From Acanthopleura granulata (taxonomy: Eukaryota; Mollusca; Polyplacophora; Chitonida; Chitonidae), in the NCBI GenBank assembly GCA_016165875.1, contig JABBOT010000039.1, positions 992,001-1,056,000 on the forward strand: 64,000 nucleotides of DNA, read 5' to 3'. The notes beneath the pieces are model-generated. The model had not been told where the DNA came from, ran no database searches, and saw only the letters and a list, made by a program, of their open reading frames with translations. Position 1 is the first letter of the stretch, and each line of letters starts with the position of its first letter. A program made the translations under genes and the position numbers. Positions 20,392 through 31,468 of this stretch are shown here, piece after piece.

Positions 20392-22027
20392 CAACTGAAT
20401 CTACATCATGTAAAATTTTGGAATACTCTTGACAAATTCCAAGTTGCTGTAACTGGTCATACAACCGAAAAGAAGACAAGGAAACCAGAATCAAGTTGGA
20501 GAATGTTAACTGCACACATCAAGATATTATGATGATGCGTGGTCAAAGCCACACCTGAGATGAAATGGTGCCAGTAACACAGGCAGGCAAATGCTTGAAA
20601 ATTCACTAATTCACTGTCAAGGGAGCGTATTCATGCATTGTGATCTACTGAATCATTACCTGATCATTCCTTCTTCAATGTGTGTCACTGTGGTTTCCAG
20701 TTAGAGGGGTATTAGTAAGGGAAGCACATAAAAGCTGGAAGATTCTTACGTAACTCTCAGGCAAATATATAAAACAATTACACAGGATAAAATTACACGT
20801 TTTTACCATTGTTTCCCCACATAACTTGAAACTGCGTGCAGTTTACAGCAGAACTGACTTAATATCAAGATTAAATTGATTAAGTGTCGCCCAATCCTGA
20901 GCCTTGTGGTCCAGATTATGCAGATTGCTGTCACGGGTTTAGATGCATACGAAAGGCATTGTTGCATACCAAATAATATTAAACACACGTTGCCAAATTT
21001 ACATGTCTTAATTGTAATTTCTAAATTTGTTACCTGTGAAACCTCAATTCAATGCGTGTGTTTTGTACATGTGTTGGTGTGAGTCATTAATAATATCCAT
21101 AGTGTGGTTCTACATGGTTTACTTCGACACTAAATGCCTCTCAATGATAAAAGCACCTTTTGGAGAATCTGCTCATTCGTCATCAAGACAGCCGGAATCT
21201 TCTGTAATCTACTTAGCTCATGCAATCTGCTCTGGTAAAGGATGCTCTGGATTCCTGCCAGCTTTGGAACTAAGCAACCATTATGTCCTGGAGGTTGGCA
21301 ATGCAACAGCTAAAAACAGCCTGGATAGCAATGGACGGGTCTTCAGCAGCTCAGTTGTTACTTCTTCAAAGGAAAAGTTGGTCGTCAGTATACCCCTTGG
21401 CATACAGGGAAGACTCTCTAGACCCGACTGCTAGTGATCATGCACATGCCTCAAATCTTCACAAAAAATAAAAACAAACAAAAAAAAGCATCCTTTAGAG
21501 GGGCGACAGAGTAGATTGCCTCTGCTAACTGTCCTATGTCGTTACCAAAACGAAGAGTGGCTTGTGGCAGAAAACATATGCCCTTCTCACGTAGGCTCTC
21601 TGTTCCCATCAATCTCATTAGACCTAACTTATGTAAGCATGCTGTGATCGGGGTTTCAAGTTGACATCCTCAAATGATGCTGGTCATTATGGCCAGTTTC
21701 TGTGAGCTCCTATTGGTCCCATATCATGACTGAAATAACACATCAATTCAGATCTAGAATAAAGACAATACCATTATATGTTGTAAACCCAATTATTCAG
21801 TGGTACTCAACATTCAGATAACTTGAACGTTTTGATGTTCTGAAGCAAGTGAACAATGTAGACTTTCTATTGATGTTGGACAGTTTGATAAAAAGACTAA
21901 CATGTCCGTGTTTGGGAGTAGTCTAATGTCTCTCTGAGTGCTACGCCCCCCACCCCCTCATGACCTCAGGAAAAAATTTAACTCACGGTAATAGCTAGTG
22001 CCGCCAAAATTTCTTTATTACACAATA

Positions 22028-22075
22028 TGTGTGTGTGTGTATGCAGTATACAGCAATATATGTGTGTATGTATAT
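22028..22075. repeat. TG-rich simple repeat
   Basis: TGTGTGTGTGTGTATG and TATATGTGTGTATGTATATG. Confidence 0.6.
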
Positions 22076-22455
22076 GCGGTTTACAGCCAGTCTCTTATGA
22101 AATCAGTTCAAGAATACATTGTGTGAGGGCTTGTATTTCAGCCCAGTGTTTGACTATGTATTAATGGTGTATTCTTATGTTTCCTTGCTCACAGAAAATG
22201 CATGTGCACTCCTCAAAAGAAATTGTCATTTTATGAAGAGAAAAAATACGACTTATACGAGTATATTCCAATAATTAACAGTTGGAAAGCAGTGTGTGTT
22301 GTCCAGTTTCATTTCACTGGTCACATTGTTTTTAAGTAAAAACCATTATTTAACTCATGTGGGAAAGGTAAGCATCCGTTGAAGGAAATCTATCCATACC
22401 TGAAGAAAACTGATATTCCTTTACAAGTTACCAAAAGTCTTTTCCTACATGTAGG

Positions 22456-22800
22456 ATTGGAGGCCGCCTCAGTGGCCTAACGGTTAGAATGTCCGCCTCA
22501 GGGTCAGGAGATCAGGGATCAGTCCTATGTCGGGACATGCAAAAACTTCAATAATGGAACTTGTTGCTGTCTCTCTTGACACTTAGCACTAAGAGGTCAG
22601 AGCAAGGAAATAGGACTGGTCGGCCAGGTGTAAGTATAACGCTACTGGGTGGCGTGCCAGTATAACGTGACTGGGTGGAATGCCACTATAACGCTACTGG
22701 GTGGCGTGTCAGTATAACGTGACTGGGTGGAGTGTCATGTCTTGTGTCTTGGGTATGATGCACCAGCGGTGGTATAGACTCGCGCTGTCATTCTATAGAG
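22456..22800 (+). mobile_element. SINE-2, with tRNA-like head and expanded core
   Basis: Head GCCTCAGTGGCCTAACGGTT with A-box-like spacing, then GGACTGGTCGGCCAGGTG. The core AGTATAACGTGACTGGGTGG occurs about four times in tandem before GTGTCATGTCTTGTGTCTTG. Confidence 0.7.
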
Positions 22801-22911
22801 CCAGGGACAAAGCAGATGACATTCACATCTGAGTTCAAGACTACCTGGCTATGAAGGCAAAAGAAATGATCTTGAATTTAATGCAGATCTTATCACCTAA
22901 TATCATCGGTT

Positions 22912-23167
22912 ATTTATTTATTTGTTTGCTGATTACGGCGTACTCAAGAACATTTCATTTATAGCATTATAGTGGGAGGGAAACAGGGCAGAGCCCGGGG
23001 TAAAAACACACGACTATACGCAGGTTGCTGGCAGACATTCCCACGTACGGCCGGAGAGTAATCCAGCTTGAGCTGGATTTGAACTCAAAGCGACCGCATT
23101 GGTGGGAGGCAGGGGGGTTTCCGAGAAGGTCGCTAGCGCGCTATTGCTCTGAGCCACAGAGGGCCCC
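22912..23167 (-). mobile_element. SINE-1, full length
   Basis: Tail, GCAGAGCCCGGGGTAAA, B-box complement TTTGAACTCA and head GAGCCACAGAGGGCCCC. A detached head fragment (CAGCGACCGCATTGGTG) recurs at 23287-23303. Confidence 0.85.
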
Positions 23168-23894
23168 TGACTAAATTGAATAACAAATGCCGGCCACGCA
23201 ACATGGAGAACAAGGGCATGGATGGATTACCTCCCCTGGCCTGCTCCTGCGGATGAGTCTATTTGCTTCAAATTGGTATTGAACTCACAGCGACCGCATT
23301 GGTGTGAATTAAATAAATACGTGTACTCGCTGAACCTGTTCTTAGTTCCAAGAATTGTGAGCATTTCTCCCAGAACTTGGTGACACTTTCATGGCAGGCC
23401 TGAGGATCTCCGTGGGAATTTACATACGAAACAACACAGCTTTCTCATCTTCTGCCCAGCACGCACTGGTGCTCCCAGGGGTCGGTGTATTCGCTGCCAG
23501 TGAGGGCTACAGGGGGCAAATTTGCTAATGTATATCGAGGATGCAATAAAAAAAAAAACATGTTAACTGTTAATAGATTAAAAAGCATAATGTGATGGAC
23601 ATAAACATTGGATATGTAGGAAGAAATGTCCATACTCATATTAAGATAAGCAAACCATTTAGGTATGATTTACCATGTATGACGTATGAAAGTTATTTGA
23701 ACTTTCGTCACATGGGAATACGGTGGGTTGCTGTTTGATGAAATACACGTCATCCGATGGACTGACCCGTTTCCTTCTCTGGAGAGGTGTCTTGCCTGAT
23801 AACACGGCGTCTTTTCACGGGGTCTTTTCTGGACATCACAAAAGCTGGGTAAGCGGTCCACATCTGAAAGTAATTGAAGTAGAAACTGACTAAA

Positions 23895-24048
23895 TTTATT
23901 TATTTATTTATTTCATTGGTGTTTTACGCCGTACTCCAGAATATTTCACTTATACGACGGCGGACAGCATTATGGTGGGAGGAAACCGGGCAGAGAGCGG
24001 GGGAAACTCACGACCATCCGTAGGTTGCTGACAGACCTTCCCACGTAC
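23895..24048 (-). mobile_element. SINE-1, 3' half
   Basis: Tail TTTATTTATTTATTTATTTC, GTGTTTTACGCCGTACTCCA, ending at CCTTCCCACGTACTCC. Confidence 0.85.
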
Positions 24049-24638
24049 TCCAGGGTGGTCATGTTAATGTTTTGATATGTTGTAGATAAAATCTAAGCTG
24101 TGTTTGGGGTTATGGCATAGTACCGCGGGGGAAAGTTTGGAGACATGCATTTTGGGGGTTGAAGTTGACAAATTTACTACATAAATAGTAAGGAAAATCA
24201 ATGCGCTCATGTAACCTATAGCAGCTGCCTCTGCTGAAGTCCAGACTGGCCAGTCACCAGGTTTGAATTTCTGACCACTGATTCAGTTGCACCATAGCGC
24301 CAGTCTCGGGACCAGTTATAGGTATATTGACAACTTCTGCTCCGTGCCGTCCTTCCCGTCGCTCATTTTAACTGATTCTCTGTGCAGACACCATTAATAG
24401 CATGTTTCTGTGCTTTAGGACGTTACGAGTTTGCAGATCGAGATGCTCTGATGGGAAAGTTTAGTCTGACAACAGGAAAATATAAGTTCAAGTGAACTTT
24501 TTAGAGTCGTAGGCATATACATGCATCATGAATTCATAGGGAAATGTTATTTTAGAGAAGCAAAATACTGCTTTTATATAGCACTCTAACATAGACGCTT
24601 GCACAGGACTAAACATAATGACTGTGTGCAAAAATCCC

Positions 24639-24872
24639 AATCCTGTTGTGGCTGGCTGTATTGCCGTGTAGACCCATGGCTTTGTCTTGTTCCGCGTTTT
24701 ACATGGAACTGATATCAATCCTGTTGTGGCTGGCTGTATTGCCGTGTAGACCCATGGCTTTGTCTTGTTCCGCGTTTTACATGGAACTGATATCAATCCT
24801 GTTGTGGCTGGCTGTATTGCCGTGTAGACCCGTGACATTGTTTAGTTCCGTGTTTTACAAGGAACTGATACA
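24639..24872. repeat. 78-bp tandem repeat, 3 copies
   Basis: Unit starts AATCCTGTTGTGGCTGGCTG. Copies 1 and 2 are identical by eye; copy 3 has diverged. The unit is 26 codons long, so open frames run through on both strands. Confidence 0.9.
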
Positions 24873-25372
24873 CATTTCACTGAAATATCTGCAGCATTTT
24901 GGCTAAGTTGAAACAATATTTGTTAGCCTACTAGACACCTGGAAGACCAAATTGTTCTTTCCGCCTGTTGCTTCCTATCGTCCTTTGGTCAATCAGATGA
25001 AATGTTACCCCCCAGCACAGGAGCTATCAGGGAAAACCCTGACAAGAATGGAACAAAAGCTTAGACAGGTAGGCTAGCAACAACTCGATGCAAATTGCCT
25101 TGGTTGAGGAGGAAAGGAAGTATAGGCCATGACTCAAACGATGAATAAGTTCATAAACGCACACATTAAATACACAAACGTTCACTTAAGCAGAGCACCA
25201 AAAAGCTATCTTCAGTGGCCCCTTTTTAGCTCTACTAGTTGAAAAGTTTTTGTGTGATTCAATGAAACTTGGTTCAAGTGTACACGACATCAAGATACAT
25301 AATTGGGAGCACAGCTATCGACTTTTTATTTCGGTGATTGGTTGTCCGTCTGTCTGTCCGTTTATCCGCTAT

Positions 25373-25550
25373 GTTTATTTATTTATTTCATTGGTGTTTT
25401 ACGCCGTACTCAACAATATTTCACTTATACGACCGCGGCCAGCATTATGGTGGGAGGAAACTGTGCAGAGCCCGGGGAAAACCCACGACCATCCGCAGGT
25501 ACCTGGCAGACCTTGCAGCCGGAGAGGAAGCCAGCATGAGCTGGGCTTGA
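25373..25550 (-). mobile_element. SINE-1, 3' two-thirds
   Basis: GTTTTACGCCGTACTCAACA through AGCCAGCATGAGCTGGGCTT. Confidence 0.85.
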
Positions 25551-26137
25551 ATATCCGCCATATTAACATTTCCTTCCATACGCTACTCCTGCTACAGATT
25601 TTGTCCAGATTCAACGAAACTTGGTTCAAGTGTAGACTAGATCAGGATACATCAGGATACGTAATTCGTAGTATCAGTTTTTAATTTAGATGATCAGCTG
25701 TCCGTCTCTCTGTCCATCCATTATATGTTATGTGTTTTTTTTTTCAAAACATTACTCCCTCTACAGATTTTGTTGGATTTCAATGAAAACTGGGCTGTGT
25801 GTAAACTGCATCAACATACATAAATCGTAGTATCGATTCTCAATTTTGATGATAGGTTGTCCATCTGTCTGCTTGTTCATTCAGCATATGTTATAATTTG
25901 TTTCAAAATGCCACTATTTACTGTTCCAGTTTTTGTCCAGTTTCAACAAAAGTTCGTATAATTGAATGCAGATACGAATTTCTTAGTATCGATCTTCAGT
26001 TTTGATTGTCCATTGTATCTGTATTATACATTCTTTTCACTTGTCTCATACGTGTATGCTATCCATGTGCCTGAGCGATGGTTTCCTAAGGTTCTTCTGC
26101 GTAAGTCCTGTTCGTCGTTTCCCGTATGTCTAATGGG

Positions 26138-26406
26138 AAGCCTTCGAGGCTCAGTCGGTTAGCACGCTAGCTCAGCGGAATGACCCAGAAGCCTCCCACC
26201 AATGCGATCACTGTGAGTTCAAGTCCAGCTCATGCTGACTTCCTCACCTACCGTACGTGGAAAGGTCACCCAACAACCTGCGGATGATTGTGGGTTTCCT
26301 CCGTGCTCTGCCCGGTTTCCTGCCACCATAATGCTGGCCGCCGTCGTATAAGTGAAATATTGTTGAGTACGGCGTAAAACACTAATGAAATAAATAAATG
26401 AATGAA
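26138..26406 (+). mobile_element. SINE-1, full length and well preserved
   Basis: Head GCTCAGTCGGTTAGCACGCT (A box), GTGAGTTCAAGTCC (B box), body, tail AATGAAATAAATAAATGAAT. The best reference copy in the window. Confidence 0.9.
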
Positions 26407-26639
26407 TGTGTGTTGGGTCTCTATTTTTCTGAAAACAGTAGGCCCAGACCCATGTGCCATGTCCTACACCCTATTTTCCTCCTTCACAACCAGAGATACA
26501 CAGAAACATCTGCGTAATGTTACTTATTGAATTGCTCCAATCATAACTGATTCGGATGTTTCACAACTACGGATATAAAGAGGAGGAGGTGATCAAGCTA
26601 GTATGGTGTATATTTCATAAGGCTAACCTCAAGGTGGGG

Positions 26640-26905
26640 GGTGAAATCAGGCCAATCCCACAATGTACTCACCGTGGGCAGCATTTGCTGGCCCCATGTG
26701 GGTCCAGCAAGGGTTAAGTTTGTGTCAGCCCGACGTAGCTTCATAGCCGTGCCACACGAGGCCGACAATGGCCTAGTAAGTATGTCAACCATTTACCCAC
26801 AACTGGGGCATATCGCTTCGGTCCTGCGATGTGGGCGCCCACAGTGGACTCCCATGGACTAAGATGGTTTGCCCGCATGTGGCCCTAGTAGGCCCAAAGT
26901 CTCTT
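26640..26905. repeat. Possible GGGCCCAC-rich interspersed repeat
   Basis: Scattered direct and inverted copies of GTGGGCCC-like words (GCCCCATGTGGGTCCAGC, GATGTGGGCGCCCACAGT). No element boundary seen. Confidence 0.3.
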
Positions 26906-27159
26906 TGCTATCAGGGCCCGACCTTTTTTGTTTTTTTTGTTTTTTGTTGTTGTTCATTTCTGTAGAACTATACTAGCACATAACAATGTTTTCGGTGCAT
27001 CTGCGCTCGTAAAATATCAGGGATATAATGCAGATGTTTTTAAGTGCATTTTGCTCCTGTGGGCGAAGCCCGAAAAGGTTGCTTGCTGGGACGTTTAATA
27101 GGGCTTGAACTCTGAGGCTACAGAATGCGCTTCTTCCAATAATATGACATGAAGTACCG

Positions 27160-27360
27160 GGAACTATTTATTGAATTCATTGGAGTTTACGCCGCACTCA
27201 AGAATACTCCTCGTATACCTCTGCGAATTATGACGGCAGAAAACCAGGCAGGGAGAGGGGAGAATCCCTGACCATTCAGGGGTTTCTGGCGGACCTACAC
27301 TAGCATACCGTCGGAGGGGAAGCCAGTGTGAGCTGGAACTGAACTCAGAGTGACGCCAAT
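27160..27360 (-). mobile_element. SINE-1, divergent, running into a minisatellite
   Basis: GGAGTTTACGCCGCACTCAA, body, GGAAGCCAGTGTGAGCTGGA and GAACTCAGAGTGACGCCAAT; its head is the first unit of the 54-bp array. Confidence 0.75.
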
Positions 27361-27576
27361 GGAGAGATGCTCATGAGTCACGTTAACCAATACCTGGGCA
27401 CAGAGGAGAACAGTGGAGAGATGCTCTTGAGTCACGTTAACCAATACCTGGGCACAGAGGAGAACAGTGGAGAGATGCTCTTGAGTCACGTTAACCAATA
27501 CCTGGGCACATGGGAGAACAGTGGAGAGATGCTCTTGAGTCACGTTAACCAATACCTGAGCACATAGGAGAACAAT
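27361..27576. repeat. 54-bp minisatellite, 4 copies, derived from a SINE-1 head
   Basis: Unit GGAGAGATGCTCTTGAGTCA then CGTTAACCAATACCTGGGCA and CAGAGGAGAACAGT; it resembles the inverted SINE-1 head (GAGAGGCTCC, GAGTCATTACG, GCTAACC, GAGCCACAGAGG). Confidence 0.9.
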
Positions 27577-27889
27577 GCACAATAAAATAATATTCTGATA
27601 AAAATATCTACATGGCCCTGGTTAATATACAGCCTTGCCACGACATTGTATGAATGTTATTCCGTGGTCTCGACTACCAGTTTAATTCAGTCCTCCTGAG
27701 TATCCTACATGTCACAATGGTCAAGCTATTTTCAGTCCTGTTGAGAGTTTGTGGATTACTTGCAACAGTTTGAAGTGTTTAATTTGTCACAGCACTCTGC
27801 ACAATATGAGCGAGTGTTGTTTAATGGAAAAAACCGTATAGAACCCCCTCTATCGGTAAATGGACTCGTCCGCTCAAACACTTAGTTAC

Positions 27890-27955
27890 GTGCGCCCGGA
27901 GGGGAAGCCAGTAGGAGCTCACGGCTGCAGCTTTGGTGAGATCCTCGGTCATACC
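27890..27955 (-). mobile_element. SINE-1 head fragment
   Basis: GGAGGGGAAGCCAGTAGGAG followed by TTTGGTGAGATCCTCGGTCA. Confidence 0.55.
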
Positions 27956-28150
27956 TAATAACAGAGGCGACACTAAAATGCAATCAGCTCGGATGTAATC
28001 CTTGACTCTGTTCTCTTCAGGAAGTAAACAGCGGGTCAAGCAAGCTCTGAACAGCACGTAAGTCCCCATCTTCCGGATGTCATGTAGACTGAATGTCATG
28101 TAGTAATAATTAAAACTATGAGTACACTTCGAAACAGATATGGAGACTTG

Positions 28151-28814
28151 GGCACACCATCGTGTACAATACGAGCATTCCATCGTGTACAATACGGGCA
28201 CTCCGTCATGTGAGCTACGGTCACTCCATCGTGTGCACTGAGGGCACTCCATCGTGTACCATACGGGCACACCATCGTGTACCACACTAGTACTCCATCG
28301 TGTACCATACGGGTACTCCATGGTGTATAATACGGGCACTCCATCGTGTGCACTACGGGGACTCTAGGGTGTACAATACGGGCACTCCATAGTGTGCACT
28401 ACGGGCATTCCATCGTGTGCACTGCGGCTAATCCATCGTGTGCACTACGAGCATTCCATCGTGTGCACTGCGGCTAATCCATCGTGTGCACTATGGGCAT
28501 TCCATCGTGTGCACTGCGGGCATTTCACCATGTGCACTACGGGAATTTCATCGTGCGCACTACTGGCACTCCATTGCGTGTACTACGGGCAATCCATCGC
28601 GTGCACTGGGGACATTCCATCGCGTGTACTACGGGTACAACATCGCATACACTAGGGGCATTCCAATGCGTGTACTACGGGCACTCCATCGTGTGCCCTA
28701 CGGGCACTTCATTGCGTGTACTACGACCTCTCCATAATGTGCACTACGGACATTCCATCGCGTGAACTATCGGCATTCCATCGCGTGAACCACTGGAGCA
28801 GTCGTGTGCACCAC
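28151..28814. repeat. 23-bp minisatellite, about 28 copies
   Basis: Unit GGCATTCCATCGTGTGCACT plus ACG; about 10-20% divergence between units. Confidence 0.95.
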
Positions 28815-28920
28815 TTACCAAATAACTGACAGCGTTCTCGGCGAGACTGACACCGATACTTCAAAAATGATCACAAAATACACACTGTTTAATAGATCTG
28901 AGATTTGTTTGGATACCAGT

Positions 28921-29660
28921 CAGTCCCCAAACGTCCCTGTATTAGTGCAAGGACACAAGTCAGTCCACAAACGGCCCTGTATCAAATGAAGGACACAAGT
29001 CAGTCCACAAACGGCCCTGTATCAGGTCAAGGACACGAGTCAGTCCACAAACGTCCCTGTGTCAGAACAAGGACACAGGCCAGTCCACAAACGGCTCTGT
29101 ATCAGGGCAAGGGCACAAGTCAGTGCAAAAATGGCCCTGTATCAGGTCAAGGACAAAAGTCAGTCCACAAACGGCCCTGTTTCACGTCAAGCACACAAGT
29201 CGCTCCACAAACGGCCCTGTATCAGAACAAGGACACAAGTCAGTCCACAAACGGCTCTGTATCAGGGCAAGCACACAAGCCAGTCCACAAACGGCCCTGT
29301 ATCAGAACAAGGACACAAGTCAGTCCACAAACGGCCCTGTATCAGGACAAGGACACAGGCCAGTTCACAAACGACCCTGTATCAGGGCAAGCACACAAAC
29401 CAGTCCACAAACGGCCCTGTATCAAGGCAAGCACACAGGCCAGTTCACAAACGGCTCTGTGTCAGGTCAAGGACAAAAGTCAATCCACAAACGGCCCTGT
29501 ATCAGGGCAAGCACACAAGTCGCTCCACAAACGGCCCTGGATCAGAACAAGGACACAAGTCAGTCCACAAACGGCCCTGTATCAGGGCAAGGACACAGGT
29601 CAGTCCACAAACGGCCCTGTATCAGGGCAAGCACACAGGTCAGTCCACAAACGGCCCTTT
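28921..29660. repeat. 40-bp minisatellite, 18.5 copies, open in three frames
   Basis: Unit CAGTCCACAAACGGCCCTGT then ATCAGGGCAAGGACACAAGT. All three plus frames stay open almost throughout, giving repeats such as STNGPVSGQG, VHKRPCIRTR and SPQTALYQGK. Confidence 0.95.
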
Positions 29661-29689
29661 TTGAGGATCTACTCAGGCTGCGGCTTTGC

Positions 29690-29900
29690 TGGACCGAAAG
29701 ACACGCATCGACACGCATCAATACAGACGCCGAGGCAAGCACCAAAACACGCATTACCTCATGCACCATCACGCGCCTAGACACATGCACACCATGACAA
29801 AGCCCCAAGACGCGCAACAACTACGCCCCAAACATGGTAAGCACAAAAGCACACGCCAGCCTGCACCAAAGCAAGCATGAGAACATGCACCAAGACACGC
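29690..29900. repeat. Imperfect CACGC/GCACCA-rich tract
   Basis: Low-complexity A/C-rich strand after the 40-bp array (ACACGCATCGACACGCATCA), without a fixed period. Confidence 0.4.
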
Positions 29901-30477
29901 CCTCAGTGGTTCCGATCAATGAGACCATAAACCGGCACTCGCGGGCTTCGCTGTGTCTGAGGAGGTTAATTAGGCACATGGAAAACTTGACACCTTTTCC
30001 TTCCTTCTTTATATATAAACAGTGTAACTCGGCATACCAAGTTGAATATCTGAGTGAAAAGATGGTGCATGGCATAAAAATAATGTATGAAAATGTTTGG
30101 TGAGGAATGATTTCAAAATAGACGTTAAAGACGTTAAAATTTGCGGCAATGCAAACACCTCAGGTGGCGTACTGCTATATGCAATCAATATGTGCATTTC
30201 ACAATAACAAGTATGACACTTTTTTGAAATTTTGGCGTAAATGAATCACCGCAACCGATTTGCCGCGGAAACGGAGGGGAAAAGAGACTTACATTTCACT
30301 GGTTCAGCTCCGGCTATGGATTGGGAGGTTGGTCAGTTACCTGACGCAGGCCAGTGGTTTTGGCCTAATCTTGAATGCTGTGGTTCACTCCGGAGAGCTG
30401 TGGTTTACAACACAATATTGTGTATTTTACCCCAGGCGAAACTGTTAATGTAACTATGCTGAAGGCGTGACCCACGT

Positions 30478-30668
30478 GTCATAGCATACAATTACACAGC
30501 TAAATACACCTGTTATATCATACAATTACACAGTTACATACATCTGTCATATCATACAATTACACAAGTACATACACCTGCAATATCGTACAATTACACA
30601 GGCATATACACCTGTCATGTCATACAATTACACAACTACATACACATGTCATATACAATTACACAACC
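30478..30668. repeat. 34-bp tandem repeat, about 6 copies
   Basis: Unit contains CATACAATTACACAG and TACATACACCTGTCAT. Confidence 0.85.
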
Positions 30669-30896
30669 AGGCCCAAATACATGTGCCATTTGCTATATCG
30701 ACCGCGTGTGTTTTTTGACGCCAGTCACACGGTGATATTATAGCAAGACTGCTGCAAACGCGCGTGAATGTTACCTTTTTTTATATGTTGTGCGATTTAA
30801 TGTTTGTACATGGTGTTTTTGCACGCCTAGGTATACTGTTGTGCGTGACGGTCCATCTTTGACGTCCGGTTCAGAATGCAGTAGTAATACATGGAA

Positions 30897-31000
30897 CCTA
30901 GCAATCTGGCCTCAGGGTCACAAAGCTGCCTAGCAATCTGGCCTTGGGGTCACAAAGCTGCCTAGCAATCTGGCCTCGGAGTCACAAAGCTGCCTAGCAA
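30897..31000. repeat. 32-bp tandem repeat, 3 copies
   Basis: Unit CCTAGCAATCTGGCCTCAGG then GTCACAAAGCTG. Confidence 0.9.
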
Positions 31001-31468
31001 TATTTGCTTTAGATACGGTATTGTGCACATAAATATCATTGCCATTTATTATAAGAGGAAACAAATTGTAATTATTAGATTCATTTCTTTAAAGAAGATT
31101 TTGTTAGCTTACCCCAGTATTTATCCCCAGTTTTGCAGTTGGCAATACGTTTCTTATTCCGCTCGGAATAAACGGCATTAGATTACCAGAGTCATTGACT
31201 TTATCACGCTGTTTCTTGTATGCGTTAATGTTTCCGGCTGTTTTCGGCTTTCTTGGTCGTTTGAATAACCGATCTCTAACTTTCATTTGGCCTTTGATTT
31301 CAGAGGTTATCCAGCTTTTATCAACATGATTAATATTTACTTCTTTATAAGGTTTTTCCAACCTTGCACGGGTTATTATATTTGTACTGATTGTTTAGAA
31401 GCAGTTATTTACATTTGTTTCATCGTTCAGGTTAGCCCAGTCAGATACTAATAGACTTTCTCTAAATA

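Larger units (their letters stand above)
17331..22455. other. Intergenic stretch with no gene recognised
   Basis: Holds a SINE-1 scrap, two decayed copies of repeat X, a poly-C tract and a TG repeat. An open stretch at 21027-21434 (135 codons, plus) has no domain I recognise and no convincing splice borders. Confidence 0.45.

Noticed and set aside
21027..21434. 135-codon open stretch on the plus strand
   Set aside because: No recognisable domain, starts with mixed low-complexity residues and has no splice borders or polyA signal in position; length is not exceptional for this composition.
28096..28765. Cysteine- and histidine-rich repetitive open frames on both strands
   Set aside because: Produced by the 23-bp minisatellite; three frames are used in turn and no gene signals are present.
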